From contig NZ_AP012327.1 of NCBI RefSeq assembly GCF_001042615.1, positions 930,001 to 994,000 of the forward strand: a stretch of 64,000 nt of DNA, read 5' to 3'. Shown piece after piece: positions 25,499 to 33,435 of this stretch; position 1 is the stretch's first letter, and every line of letters starts with the position of its first letter. Below the pieces are notes generated by a model that saw only the letters and a program-made list of their open reading frames with translations, did no database searches and was not told where the DNA came from. Source of the DNA: Bifidobacterium catenulatum subsp. kashiwanohense JCM 15439 = DSM 21854. Lineage in GTDB: Bacteria > Actinomycetota > Actinomycetes > Actinomycetales > Bifidobacteriaceae. Made by a program: the position numbers and the translations under genes.

Positions 25499-26947
25499 AT
25501 GCCCAAGAAAAAGACTCATAGTGAGTTCCTTGCCGATCTCGGACGGCTGAATGCTCATGCTGACGATCTGGAGATTGAGTCGGAATATCAGGGGTCGAAA
25601 GCGCCAGTGGATGTGCGTTGCCTGCGCTGCGGTCATAAATGGATGACGATGCCTGGCACGTTGCTTCAAGGGTGCGGATGCCCTCGGTGCGGTGAGAAGC
25701 AGCTCCGGCGTAAGAAAACATACACCAATGAGAAATTCCTAGAGAAGCTTGCCAAGATCAATCCTGAGGCGGAGCCATTAATGGAATACACGAAGGGCTC
25801 TAGTTACATCGACGTTCGATGCAAGCGATGCGGCACGATATGGTCCTCCAAGGGATACAACTTGTTGCAGGGCAAGGGATGTCCCCATTGCGGTGCGATT
25901 CGGGGCGCGAGGAACAACCAAGGCAAGACTGGTGTCAAGACCCGTGAGCAGTTCTCGGCCGAGCTGGCTGAGGCGTCGCCGGACATCGAGGTGCTTGGCG
26001 ATTATGTGAACGTGCATACGAAGATCAAGGTCCGGTGTCATGTCTGCGGCCACGTTTGGTCGGCGGTGCCGGGTGCGCTTTTACGAGGTCACGGCTGCCC
26101 GAGGTGCGCCCGATCCGGCACCAGCTTCATGGAGCAGTTTCTGCTCTATGCCCTCAGGCAAGCGCTTGCCGGGGAGACGGTTCTCTCACGGGACAAGACG
26201 ACCATCGGAATGGAGCTGGATATTCTGATTCCATCGAAGCGGCTTGCGGTCGAGCCGGGCGTGTGGTTTCTTCACAAAAGGAATGTCAAACGTGACGGCG
26301 AAAAGCGGAGAAGATGTCATGAGGCCGACATCCGGCTTGTGACCATATACGATCAATTCCCGCAAGACATGGAGTCTCCGTTCGATGACGATTGCCTCAC
26401 ATACCCGTTTGATTTGAACTCAGGCGACCGTTCGGCGCTCAGGGATCTTGCGATTGGATTGATTAAGGATGCGGGTGGCATCTGTGAGTTCAGCGCGGAT
26501 GACTGGGCGAGGATTGAGGAAATAGCGACCGAAGAATCACGTGCCCAGAGTCCCGATCAATTTGTCGAGAGGTTGCATGCCATTCATCCCAATATCGAGG
26601 TCGTGGGCAAGTATGTGAATGTTAATACGCGAGTCCGAGTGCGTTGCAACGTGTGCGGGAGGGTGTGGGATGCCTTGCCGGCAAGTCTGCTCGCAGGTGA
26701 TGGATGCCGAACGTGTGGCACGAAACGGGCTCATGACCAATTGCGCAAGTCCCAAGACGATTTCATTGAGCAAGTCAGGGAAGCGAATCCCGACATCGAA
26801 GTGCTTGGCGAATACGTTTCGAGACATGGCAAAGTTCACGCTCGTTGCCGTGTCTGCGGTCACGAATGGGATCCCGTAGCAGCGAGCCTGCTCAGAGGAT
26901 CAAATCACAAAGGATGGAAAGGAATCCATGGCAAACTTAAGCTTTAG
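25499..26947 (+). CDS. Multi-zinc-ribbon protein with embedded PD-(D/E)XK-like nuclease domain
   Basis: A 482-aa protein built from a repeated unit of about 70 residues (C-x2-CG-x-W ... LL-x-G-x-GC-x2-C): Cys pairs at 41/44-61/64, 108/111-128/131, 180/183-200/203, 383/386-403/406, and a fifth unit at 450/453 that lacks the second pair. Between units 3 and 4 (about 208-300) lies a Vsr/DUF559-like nuclease core: ELDI (D241), LAVEPGVW (E252), H259 and a Lys-rich helix. This resembles 'probable zinc-ribbon' proteins that carry a nuclease. A role in DNA recognition and cleavage is inferred. It lies 85 nt beyond the R-M operon. Confidence 0.8.
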   Translation: MPKKKTHSEFLADLGRLNAHADDLEIESEYQGSKAPVDVRCLRCGHKWMTMPGTLLQGCGCPRCGEKQLRRKKTYTNEKFLEKLAKINPEAEPLMEYTKGSSYIDVRCKRCGTIWSSKGYNLLQGKGCPHCGAIRGARNNQGKTGVKTREQFSAELAEASPDIEVLGDYVNVHTKIKVRCHVCGHVWSAVPGALLRGHGCPRCARSGTSFMEQFLLYALRQALAGETVLSRDKTTIGMELDILIPSKRLAVEPGVWFLHKRNVKRDGEKRRRCHEADIRLVTIYDQFPQDMESPFDDDCLTYPFDLNSGDRSALRDLAIGLIKDAGGICEFSADDWARIEEIATEESRAQSPDQFVERLHAIHPNIEVVGKYVNVNTRVRVRCNVCGRVWDALPASLLAGDGCRTCGTKRAHDQLRKSQDDFIEQVREANPDIEVLGEYVSRHGKVHARCRVCGHEWDPVAASLLRGSNHKGWKGIHGKLKL

Positions 26948-27172
26948 AGAATTTCTCATGGAAGCGCTCATCGGATAAAGTCGACACGCCGAACGCCGTT
27001 GCCACCATGACTGCCAAATCCAGTAAAAAACCAGTAACAATGACCGTCACGGTGAGCCAATCCCAGCCGTCTCAACAAAGACAGCCAAAAATCAAGAACC
27101 GCCATTTTTCCAACGATATTAGTCTTAGCAAAAAGCCATTCAATCCAACAAGAAACACCCCGCGGAAACAGG
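26948..27172. other. Right end of the island, no gene recognised
   Basis: About 225 nt between the zinc-ribbon nuclease gene and the right att copy. The open frame that crosses it also runs through the tRNA fragment and lacks family features, so I do not call it. An integrase would normally be expected at such a position and is absent. Confidence 0.5.
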
Positions 27173-27203
27173 ATGTCGCAGGTTCAAATCCTGTCAGCCC
27201 GAC
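27173..27203 (+). repeat. attR: 31-nt copy of the tRNA-Pro 3' end
   Basis: Identical over 31 nt to 15774-15804. It is the original chromosomal end of the tRNA, displaced by the insertions. It begins in the variable-loop side, so it does not form a functional tRNA. Confidence 0.9.
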
Positions 27204-27256
27204 GAAAACCGTTAGAAACAAAGGCGTTTCAGTCGGTTTGAAAACCTTTTCCGGTT
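27203..27256 (+). terminator. Ancestral tRNA-Pro terminator
   Basis: Hairpin AACCG..GAAAC / GTTTC..CGGTT with short internal mismatch directly after attR, followed by AAAACCTTTT. It was probably the terminator of tRNA-Pro before insertion. Confidence 0.55.
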
Positions 27257-27441
27257 TCCGGTATAAACAGTGCAAACACGGAACGACCTCCTTGACGTCA
27301 GTCCTCCAGCATGCGGAGTGGAGCATCTCGACCGCGTCCGCGCAACCGTCCAGATTCTCCGGCCACAACGCCGCGTACGTGCCCAAAGTGACCGTCGCGC
27401 TGCATGGTGATACCGGAACATGATTTTCCACGGGTTTTGGA

Positions 27442-27447
27442 TACGAT
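27442..27447 (+). promoter_or_regulatory. -10 hexamer of a putative leaderless promoter for aroA
   Basis: TACGAT, 7 nt before ATG 27455, with no ribosome site between. It would direct a transcript starting at or near the ATG. Confidence 0.35.
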
Positions 27448-27454
27448 AAACCCT

Positions 27455-28795
27455 ATGAACGCATCTCAAGAGAATCTTTGGCCGGCGCCGTTTGCCGGCA
27501 AGCCGCTCGACGCCACCGTTGTGGTGCCGGGCAGCAAATCCCTGTCGAACCGTTATCTCATTCTTGCGGCTCTCGGGCATCGTCCTGTGCGATTGGTCGG
27601 TCTGTTGCGCTCGCGTGATACCGAGCTGATGATGGACGCGCTGCGTTCGTTGGGAGTGCGCTGCGAAATCGATGAGCAGGTCGACACCACGGTTACGGTG
27701 GTGCCGCCGTCCGACGGCCGGTTCCACCGTGGTACGAAGGTGTTCTGCGGTCTTGCGGGAACTGTGATGCGCTTTGTGCCCGGCCTTGCCATGTTTGCGG
27801 ACGGTCCTGTGGATTTCGACGGTGACGAGCAAGCGTACGCACGTCCGATGAAGCCCGTGTTGGACGGTCTTGAACAGTTGGGGGCATGTATCGAATACCG
27901 CGGCGAGGAAGGTCGCCTGCCATTTACAATCACTCCACCTCAAACGGTGAGCCAGCGCGTCAAGCCGAGCGTAGTCAGCATTGATTCTTCGGGATCCTCG
28001 CAGTTCATTTCAGGACTATTGCTCATCGGCTCTCGAGTGCCAGGCGGTTTGGAACTGCATCACACGGGGGAGAAGACGCCGAGTTTGCCTCATATTCGCA
28101 TGACCGTGGCCGATCTGCAAGGTTCCGGCGTGCGTGCCAACGCAGACGAACACGCCCGCGTATGGACCGTGCAGCCGGGAGCCGTGCAGTTGCCCGAAAC
28201 CGTGACGGTCGAGCCTGACCTGTCGAATGCCGCCCCGTTCCTCGGCGCCGCACTGATCGCCGGCGGAACCGTTCGCGTGCCTCACTGGCCGGAATCCACC
28301 ACCCAGCCGGGCGGCCTGCTTCCGGGCTATTTGGAACGTATGGGAGCTGAAATCAACTTCCCGGTGATTGACGGCGTCCGGTACTGCGAAGTGACCGGCG
28401 ACGGTCGTGTCAGCGGCCTAGGTGATTTCGACCTGACGGCGGCAGGTGAGATCGCGCCGTCGCTTGCGGCGATTCTGGTTTTTGCGGACAAGCCTACCCG
28501 CATGATTGGCATCGGTCATTTACGAGGGCACGAGACGAACCGTCTGGAGGCTTTGGCCAACGAAATTACGCGCGTTGGAGGAGCTGCTCACGAACTGCCC
28601 GATGGATTGGAGATAACCCCTGTGTCGGCGAATCGTCTTAGACCATCCGTGATGGAGACTTATGCCGATCATCGTATGGCCACATTCGCGGCGATGCTTG
28701 GCCTACGCATCAAAGGCATCCACGTGAAGAACGTCACCACGACGGCGAAAACCCTACCGAATTTCGTGGATATGTGGAATGGCATGCTTGTTTGA
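27455..28795 (+). CDS. aroA: 3-phosphoshikimate 1-carboxyvinyltransferase (EPSP synthase)
   Basis: A 446-aa enzyme joining shikimate-3-phosphate and phosphoenolpyruvate, the sixth step of chorismate synthesis. Signatures are PGSKSLSNRYL near the N-terminus, LPHIRMTVADL in the middle and YADHRMATFAAMLG near the C-terminus. ATG 27455 is chosen because the family alignment begins there; the open frame before it is not conserved. The other chorismate genes (aroC, aroKB, aroQ) lie about 28 kb away in this window. It is followed by a very long hairpin. Confidence 0.95.
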   Translation: MNASQENLWPAPFAGKPLDATVVVPGSKSLSNRYLILAALGHRPVRLVGLLRSRDTELMMDALRSLGVRCEIDEQVDTTVTVVPPSDGRFHRGTKVFCGLAGTVMRFVPGLAMFADGPVDFDGDEQAYARPMKPVLDGLEQLGACIEYRGEEGRLPFTITPPQTVSQRVKPSVVSIDSSGSSQFISGLLLIGSRVPGGLELHHTGEKTPSLPHIRMTVADLQGSGVRANADEHARVWTVQPGAVQLPETVTVEPDLSNAAPFLGAALIAGGTVRVPHWPESTTQPGGLLPGYLERMGAEINFPVIDGVRYCEVTGDGRVSGLGDFDLTAAGEIAPSLAAILVFADKPTRMIGIGHLRGHETNRLEALANEITRVGGAAHELPDGLEITPVSANRLRPSVMETYADHRMATFAAMLGLRIKGIHVKNVTTTAKTLPNFVDMWNGMLV

Positions 28796-28861
28796 CGGAT
28801 ACGCAAAAGTGACATCGGAGGACGTTCGGTCCGTCTGACGAGAGCGGACTTGTTTCCGTAA

Positions 28862-28916
28862 CATAGCGGAAGGGGCTTTCCACAAGAATAGTTTGTGGAA
28901 AGCCCCTTCCGCTATG
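28862..28916. terminator. Long perfect hairpin after aroA
   Basis: Arms of 24 nt (28862-28885 and 28893-28916) are perfect reverse complements with a 7-nt loop. There is no clear T-run, but it sits at the end of aroA and would stop transcription entering the A+T-rich island. Confidence 0.75.
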
Positions 28917-28919
28917 CGT

Positions 28920-29190
28920 CAAGCCTGTGGCTCACTCCGATTCTACAAAGACTAACACATTTTGTTTAGGAATCATTCTCCGTAGTGTTTCTCGTTCTTT
29001 TGATTATTTGATATATCCATATTATCCTGCCTATACAAACTAATGTTATCATTTTGTTATCGGTGTTGATAACACTTGCTCGGTAACTGTGGATAATACC
29101 TATATGTTCTTTCGTAAATTATAAGCTGTTTTGTTTAAAAATTCAACACTAATCTGAAATTCATCTCTCAGTATTACTGAATATTTCCAT
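28920..29190. other. Left edge of the A+T-rich island, no gene seen
   Basis: About 270 nt of A+T-rich DNA after the aroA hairpin. It contains stop codons in all frames and no RNA gene that I can recognise. Confidence 0.5.
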
Positions 29191-29529
29191 CTATTTCTTT
29201 TTGCGGTATTTTGGTTCAATACCTACTACATATACTACTATAGCCACAATACTAATAAGCATTGCACACAATATAGATAAAATAATCAAACTCGAATTCT
29301 GTTCATCTAATAAGGGCAATCCAATTAACGTAAACAAAACGCCATACACGCACCACAATATACCCAAAGCACGATTATAACCTTTCGCATCTTCTATCGG
29401 CGCCACCTCAGCATTTGCCCAGAATCCGAAAGGTTTTGCTTTCTTGGAATTCAAATCATAAATGCCCATTGCAATAAATAATACGCCCATTATTGCCCAA
29501 ATAACAAATGCAATTAATCTTTCTTCCAT
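29191..29529 (-). CDS. Small membrane protein, Firmicutes-like (DUF3784-type)
   Basis: A 112-aa protein with three hydrophobic segments (LIAFVIWAIMGVLFIAMGIY, ALGILWCVYGVLFTLIGLPLL, LIILSILCAMLISIVAIVVYVVG), a conserved-looking PFGFWANAEV loop between the first two, and a basic C-terminus (KYRKKK). ATG 29529 is preceded by AGAAGGA; a longer frame to 29562 is less likely. The sequence resembles short membrane proteins common in Clostridia. Codon use is A+T-rich, unlike its genomic neighbours. Function unknown. Confidence 0.7.
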   Translation of the reverse strand: MEERLIAFVIWAIMGVLFIAMGIYDLNSKKAKPFGFWANAEVAPIEDAKGYNRALGILWCVYGVLFTLIGLPLLDEQNSSLIILSILCAMLISIVAIVVYVVGIEPKYRKKK

Positions 29530-29571
29530 AATATGTATCCTTCTTTCTTTGTTATTCTGCAAATTCTCCTA

Positions 29572-29749
29572 TCACTTTCTGTTTCCGTTCTTATCAAAAT
29601 TCTTTTTCAATGCTCGTTCAGTAGGAATAATTGTACCTATCAAGGCAATTAACTGCACAAAACATACAAAACCTTAAAAATATAGGATTCAGCAACGCAA
29701 GAAACAACTGCAATACAGCCTTAAATAATTGGACAAACAATTCTAACAT
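29572..29749 (-). pseudogene. Frameshifted small membrane protein gene
   Basis: ATG 29749, with TGAGGT upstream, opens MLELFVQLFKAVLQLFLALL; the frame then runs into an unlikely Cys-rich tail. Another frame continues with LIALIGTIIPTERALKKNFD and ends at 29572. The two halves join sensibly into one ~59-residue protein if one nucleotide is removed near the T-rich stretch around 29660. It lies just upstream of the three-segment membrane protein gene on the same strand. Confidence 0.5.
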
Positions 29750-29778
29750 TGTAATATACCTCATAATTTTTTCTTTTT

Positions 29779-29874
29779 ATTATACATCCATTGCGAAATT
29801 CAATCTTTCACATATTTTGCAGGTAACAGCATTCCTACAAATGCAGGAGTACCGCACCTCTAAATGCTTATGTG
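29779..29874 (-). repeat. Promoter-bearing repeat, copy 1
   Basis: A segment of about 95 nt that is a diverged direct copy of 30579-30680. Both contain TATAAT on the minus strand at their downstream edge, the TGCGAAATTC block, a small hairpin around GCAGGAGTACC and a C-TTATGT end. This copy precedes the small membrane protein genes. Confidence 0.65.
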
Positions 29875-29921
29875 CATTTGATTTTCTGTTCCTACAAGTT
29901 GTAATTCGTAAAACTATTTGG

Positions 29922-30539
29922 CTAAATCAAACTAATACAATCATCTTCTACATAAACAGCTTGTCCATCAACAATCTTTATTGCTTCTCCGAAATCTGGT
30001 AATTCAATTATTTTGGTTCCATTCCAATGGGGAATTATAGGGTTGTTAATAATATTTAATCCATCATCTAAATTACCTGCCGCATACATACTACCAGCAC
30101 TAATTCCAACGTATACAAGACCATTATTAATTGCTTTCTCAATCGTTCTATCAAATCCTGTTCTAATCATTTCACGACACAATACCGCAGCATCACCACC
30201 ACTAACAACAACTGCATCAAAAGATTGCAGTTCCTCAATCGTTAACAGTCTGGTAAGCATATAAGGATCTGTAACACACGTCGAATATGTTCTCTGATAG
30301 TCTTTTGAGAGAATCAATTCCAGATTATATACTAATATATTTTCATACCGAATACCCATAGATGAAAGCTCCTGAAAACAAACTGCAAAGCCTTCTCTCG
30401 CTCCATCTGTTTCAATTCCAGCAGTTGGAATGTATAGCACCTTCACATCTTCTGGACATTTTCCTATAATATCGAAAAATTTCTTTTTCATATCAGCCGA
30501 TAATCCACTAGATGTAAGAAATAATTTTTTACTGTTCAT
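29922..30539 (-). CDS. S51-family (PepE-like) peptidase / class I glutamine amidotransferase-like protein
   Basis: A 205-aa protein of the peptidase E family. The nucleophile elbow GISAGSM contains the predicted catalytic Ser147, preceded by DAVVVSGGDAAVL (residues 108-120), the usual glycine-rich strand-turn. PepE of enterobacteria cleaves N-terminal aspartyl dipeptides; this Firmicutes-type branch is less defined. GAGAGGT precedes ATG 30539 and a TATAAT lies in the repeat upstream. The A+T-rich codon use marks it as horizontally acquired. Confidence 0.82.
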   Translation of the reverse strand: MNSKKLFLTSSGLSADMKKKFFDIIGKCPEDVKVLYIPTAGIETDGAREGFAVCFQELSSMGIRYENILVYNLELILSKDYQRTYSTCVTDPYMLTRLLTIEELQSFDAVVVSGGDAAVLCREMIRTGFDRTIEKAINNGLVYVGISAGSMYAAGNLDDGLNIINNPIIPHWNGTKIIELPDFGEAIKIVDGQAVYVEDDCISLI

Positions 30540-30578
30540 ATCTACCTCTCATCATCAAATTTTAATTTTTACTTTTCA

Positions 30579-30680
30579 ATTATACATCTACCCGTTGCGA
30601 AATTCTATCTTCCACACCATATTGATGGGTACAGCGCTCCTGCAAACGCGGGAGCACCGTACCTCAAAACGCTTATATGT
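30579..30680 (-). repeat. Promoter-bearing repeat, copy 2
   Basis: Direct, diverged copy of 29779-29874, in front of the S51 peptidase gene and just behind the TnpV remnant. TATAAT (30579-30584, minus) fits a promoter for the peptidase. A hairpin around CTCCTGCAAACGCGGGAG lies inside. Confidence 0.65.
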
Positions 30681-30873
30681 AGATAAGCTCCTTTCCAACA
30701 ACTTCCCTCACACATGCCTGAATGTTATTCATTCTTCCGATCCATTCGTGGGGATTTTCTGCCTTTAACTGTTCCGTCACTCCCTGCCTGTCCGCATATT
30801 CCTTTACCAGTCGAAGAAACATATCCCCTGCTTGCCTATCAACATCTACAAGATATCTATCGGTCTTATGCAC
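30673..30873 (-). pseudogene. TnpV C-terminal remnant (mobilisable transposon protein)
   Basis: The 66 visible residues match the C-terminal half of TnpV proteins of Tn4451-type mobilisable elements: YLVDVDRQAGDMF, VTEQLKAENPHEW and the end RMNNIQACVREVVGKELIYI. The N-terminal half is missing; the frame begins at a GTG exactly where a different fragment begins on the other strand. It is a non-functional remnant showing the source of the island. Confidence 0.7.
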
Positions 30874-31170
30874 ACCCTGTTTACCCTTGAAGATATTTAC
30901 GGTCTTACTGTCAGCAAAGCAGATGGAGAGGTATGCTTAAAGGTCAACAAGGATAAAGGCAGAGAAGCATATGAACTCATCAAAATGCTGTATGCTTGGA
31001 AAGAACAGGCAGACAAGCTATCTTCCGAAGAAATCAGCAGGGAAGAGTATGATAACTGGCGTTACCATTATCCAGCGTTCGACACCACACAACGTTGGGC
31101 AAAAGTTCCATCACAGGAACTCAGTGACGCACTCGTAGAAGCATTCAAAGACCACTTGAAAGATAAATAA
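30832..31170 (+). pseudogene. C-terminal fragment of an unidentified mobile-element protein
   Basis: The frame ends in a charged helical region (REAYELIKMLYAWKEQADKL, then WRYHYPAFDTTQRWAKVPSQ) that looks like the C-terminus of a Firmicutes mobile-element protein; I cannot name the family. The first ~15 residues overlap the TnpV remnant on the other strand and are probably junk across a junction. A terminator at 31181-31219 follows. Confidence 0.5.
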
Positions 31171-31180
31171 GCACGACAAA

Positions 31181-31219
31181 AAGCCCTTAACTATGGTTAT
31201 TAACCACAGCTAAGGGCTT
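31181..31219 (+). terminator. Hairpin terminator at the right side of the island
   Basis: AAGCCCTTA (31181-31189) pairs with TAAGGGCTT (31211-31219), with further pairing inside (TGGTTA/TAACCA). CGTTTATA follows. Confidence 0.7.
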
Positions 31220-31416
31220 CGTTTATAATATGGAATTCGTTCAGAGCCAAGCTCCGAACTTTAGTCAGCAAGCCACCCGATAATCATTCCGTTACCCATA
31301 AACCACTGGATAACAAGAATAATGGCACTTGCGATGACTGTTATCAATTTGTTATCAAAAGACTTCTTGAAGTGCTGCAAACCCGCATAAATACTGGATT
31401 CTTAAAGCATTCCAAA

Positions 31417-32979
31417 TTACTCCCACTCGATGGTTGCCGGCGGCTTGGAGGTGCAGTCGAGCACCACACGGTTGATCTGACGGCATTCATTGGTGATACG
31501 CGTCGAAATCGTGGCAAGCACATCGTACGGAATGCGGGACCAGTCTGCGGTCATGGCATCTTCGGAGGAAACCGGACGCAACACGATTGGCGAACCATAC
31601 GTGCGCTCGTCGCCTTGCACACCCACGGAATGCACATCGGCAAGGAGCACGACCGGGCACTGCCAGATATCGCGGTCAAGACCAGCCTTGGAAAGCTCCT
31701 CGCGAGCGATGGCGTCGGCCTCGCGAAGCAGATCCAGACGTTCCTTGGTGATCTCGCCGATGATGCGGATGCCGAGGCCCGGGCCAGGGAACGGCTGACG
31801 CCAGACGATTTCGTCCGGCAAGCCAAGTTCGGTACCGATGGCACGAACCTCATCCTTGAACAAGGTACGCAGTGGTTCGACGAGCTGGAACTTGATGTCG
31901 TCCGGCAGGCCACCCACATTGTGGTGCGACTTGATGTTGGCTGCGCCGTCGCCGCCGCCGGATTCCACAACATCCGGGTAGAGAGTTCCCTGAACGAGGA
32001 ACTTGACTTCCTTGCCGGAAGCACCCGCCTCTTCGATGACCTGGCGCTGAGCCTTCTCGAACGTGCGAATGAACTTTTCGCCGATGATCTTGCGCTTCTT
32101 CTCCGGCTCGCTCACACCCTTCAGGGCAGTGAGGAAGTCTTCGGAGGCGTCCACGGCGATGAGCTTGATGCCGGTCGCCTCGACGAAATCATGCTTCACT
32201 TGTTCGGCCTCGCCCTTGCGCAGCAGACCGTGGTCCACGAACACGCAGGTGAGCTGGTCGCCGATCGCCTTGTGTACCAGGGCGGCGGCCACGGCGGAAT
32301 CAACGCCGCCGGACAGGCCGCAGATCACCTGTGCGTCACCGACCTTCTCGCGGATCTTCGCAACCTGATCCTCGATGATGCTGGAGGCATCCCAGTTGTT
32401 GCCGAGACCTGCGCACTTGTGCAGGAACGTCTCGATAAGCTGCTGGCCCATCGGGGTGTGCTTGACTTCAGGATGCCACTGCACGCCATACAGCTTGCGG
32501 GATTCATCCTGCATGGCGGCAACGGGGGCGCCCTCGGTGTGTGCCAGCACTTCGAAGCCTTCCGGCGCGGTCTTAACGGCCACACCATGGCTCATCCACG
32601 TGTTCTGATCGGCGGGGGAGCCTTCGAGCAGACCCTTCGACTCGTCGATGAAGGTCTCGGTCTTGCCGTACTCGCCAAGAGCGGCCTTGTCGACATCCGC
32701 GCCCAAGGCATAGGCCATGGCCTGGAAGCCGTAGCAGATGCCCAGCACGGGCACGCCGGCCTCGAACAGTTTCTTGTCCACGCGCGGCGCGCCCGGCTCG
32801 AACACCGAAGCCGGACCACCGGAAAGGATGATGGCCTGCGGATCCTTGGCCAGCATCTCGTCGACCGGCATGGAATGCGGCACAAGCTCCGAATAAACAT
32901 TGGCCTCACGCACGCGACGTGCGATCAGCTGGGCGTACTGGGCTCCGAAATCAACAACGAGCACAGGACCTGCAGCCAT
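31417..32979 (-). CDS. guaA: GMP synthase (glutamine-hydrolysing)
   Basis: A 520-aa enzyme converting XMP, ATP and glutamine to GMP. The N-terminal class I amidotransferase domain has the Cys in GICYGFQAM and a His-x-Glu in WHPEV; the ATP-pyrophosphatase domain has the P-loop [15 protein letters not shown]; the C-terminal dimerisation domain ends with KPPATIEWE. The length is standard. GGGAGAG precedes ATG 32979. It lies immediately right of the A+T-rich island, whose edge falls within about 40 nt of its stop. Confidence 0.97.
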   Translation of the reverse strand: MAAGPVLVVDFGAQYAQLIARRVREANVYSELVPHSMPVDEMLAKDPQAIILSGGPASVFEPGAPRVDKKLFEAGVPVLGICYGFQAMAYALGADVDKAALGEYGKTETFIDESKGLLEGSPADQNTWMSHGVAVKTAPEGFEVLAHTEGAPVAAMQDESRKLYGVQWHPEVKHTPMGQQLIETFLHKCAGLGNNWDASSIIEDQVAKIREKVGDAQVICGLSGGVDSAVAAALVHKAIGDQLTCVFVDHGLLRKGEAEQVKHDFVEATGIKLIAVDASEDFLTALKGVSEPEKKRKIIGEKFIRTFEKAQRQVIEEAGASGKEVKFLVQGTLYPDVVESGGGDGAANIKSHHNVGGLPDDIKFQLVEPLRTLFKDEVRAIGTELGLPDEIVWRQPFPGPGLGIRIIGEITKERLDLLREADAIAREELSKAGLDRDIWQCPVVLLADVHSVGVQGDERTYGSPIVLRPVSSEDAMTADWSRIPYDVLATISTRITNECRQINRVVLDCTSKPPATIEWE

Positions 32980-33036
32980 AACACTCTCCCTTTTGATATG
33001 AGGTATGAAGAAGCAACAATATTAACTGTTCTATTG

Positions 33037-33435
33037 TGGCGACGCTAGCAGACATTGGAAACGCTGTGAACAGAAAGTGAACAAACCTCACAATTGCTTA
33101 CTACGCATGGTTCAACACGCCGCATGCAAGTATTGCAAAACGAACGTGAAAAAGGTGCGATAATGGCTTGAAATCGTTGATATTGAGCCGTTTATCAATC
33201 TTTTTGATAGCATGTGAAGTATTCACAAATCTCCCGATAAAAGCTCTCATTTTCTAACAGAAACGACACACTTACGCACACAGTCGCAAAAAAACAGCAA
33301 AAAGTCGCACCTCGCTCGTAATATGCTCAAGTGATTGGGAATGAATCGTTCCGCGGAACCGCAAGGTTTTGCAAGATTCAGGACCGAATGAAAATAAACA
33401 ATCGCACAACACAGTGCAGGAGTACAGGAGTACAC
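33037..33435 (+). promoter_or_regulatory. Long leader region of xfp
   Basis: About 400 nt without a gene before the phosphoketolase. It includes TGCGATAAT (33156-33164), which resembles an extended -10, alternating TTGATA/TATCAA elements at about 33177-33209, and a perfect 12-nt palindrome GTTCCGCGGAAC at 33348-33359, about 75 nt before the start codon. These are candidate promoter and operator sites. The ribosome site AGGAG lies just before ATG 33436. Confidence 0.45.

Larger units (their letters stand above)
18166..27203. mobile_element. Degenerate genomic island / prophage remnant at tRNA-Pro
   Basis: About 9 kb between the middle and right att copies. It contains an IS3-type transposase remnant, a truncated endolysin and a holin (phage lysis remnants), an orphan membrane protein, an MvaI/BcnI-type restriction-modification pair and three zinc-ribbon genes. 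No integrase, capsid, terminase or replication genes remain. It appears to be a prophage footprint that has kept or gained defence-type cargo. Confidence 0.75.
28920..31410. mobile_element. A+T-rich island of Firmicutes-like fragments
   Basis: From about 28920 to 31410 the base composition changes to clearly A+T-rich, unlike the flanking aroA and guaA. It holds an S51 peptidase, small membrane proteins (one frameshifted), a truncated TnpV and another truncated mobile-element protein. No integrase or recombinase is left, and no terminal repeats are obvious. It is probably a decayed mobilisable element gained from a gut Firmicute. Confidence 0.65.

Noticed and set aside
27007..27423. Open frame of 138 codons crossing the right att site
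   Set aside because: It runs through the tRNA 3' fragment and the old tRNA terminator, giving the familiar false peptide from a tRNA T-arm; no ribosome site or family similarity.
31372..33048. Long plus-strand open frame opposite guaA
   Set aside because: It is the antisense shadow of a clear GMP synthase gene; high G+C third positions keep it open.
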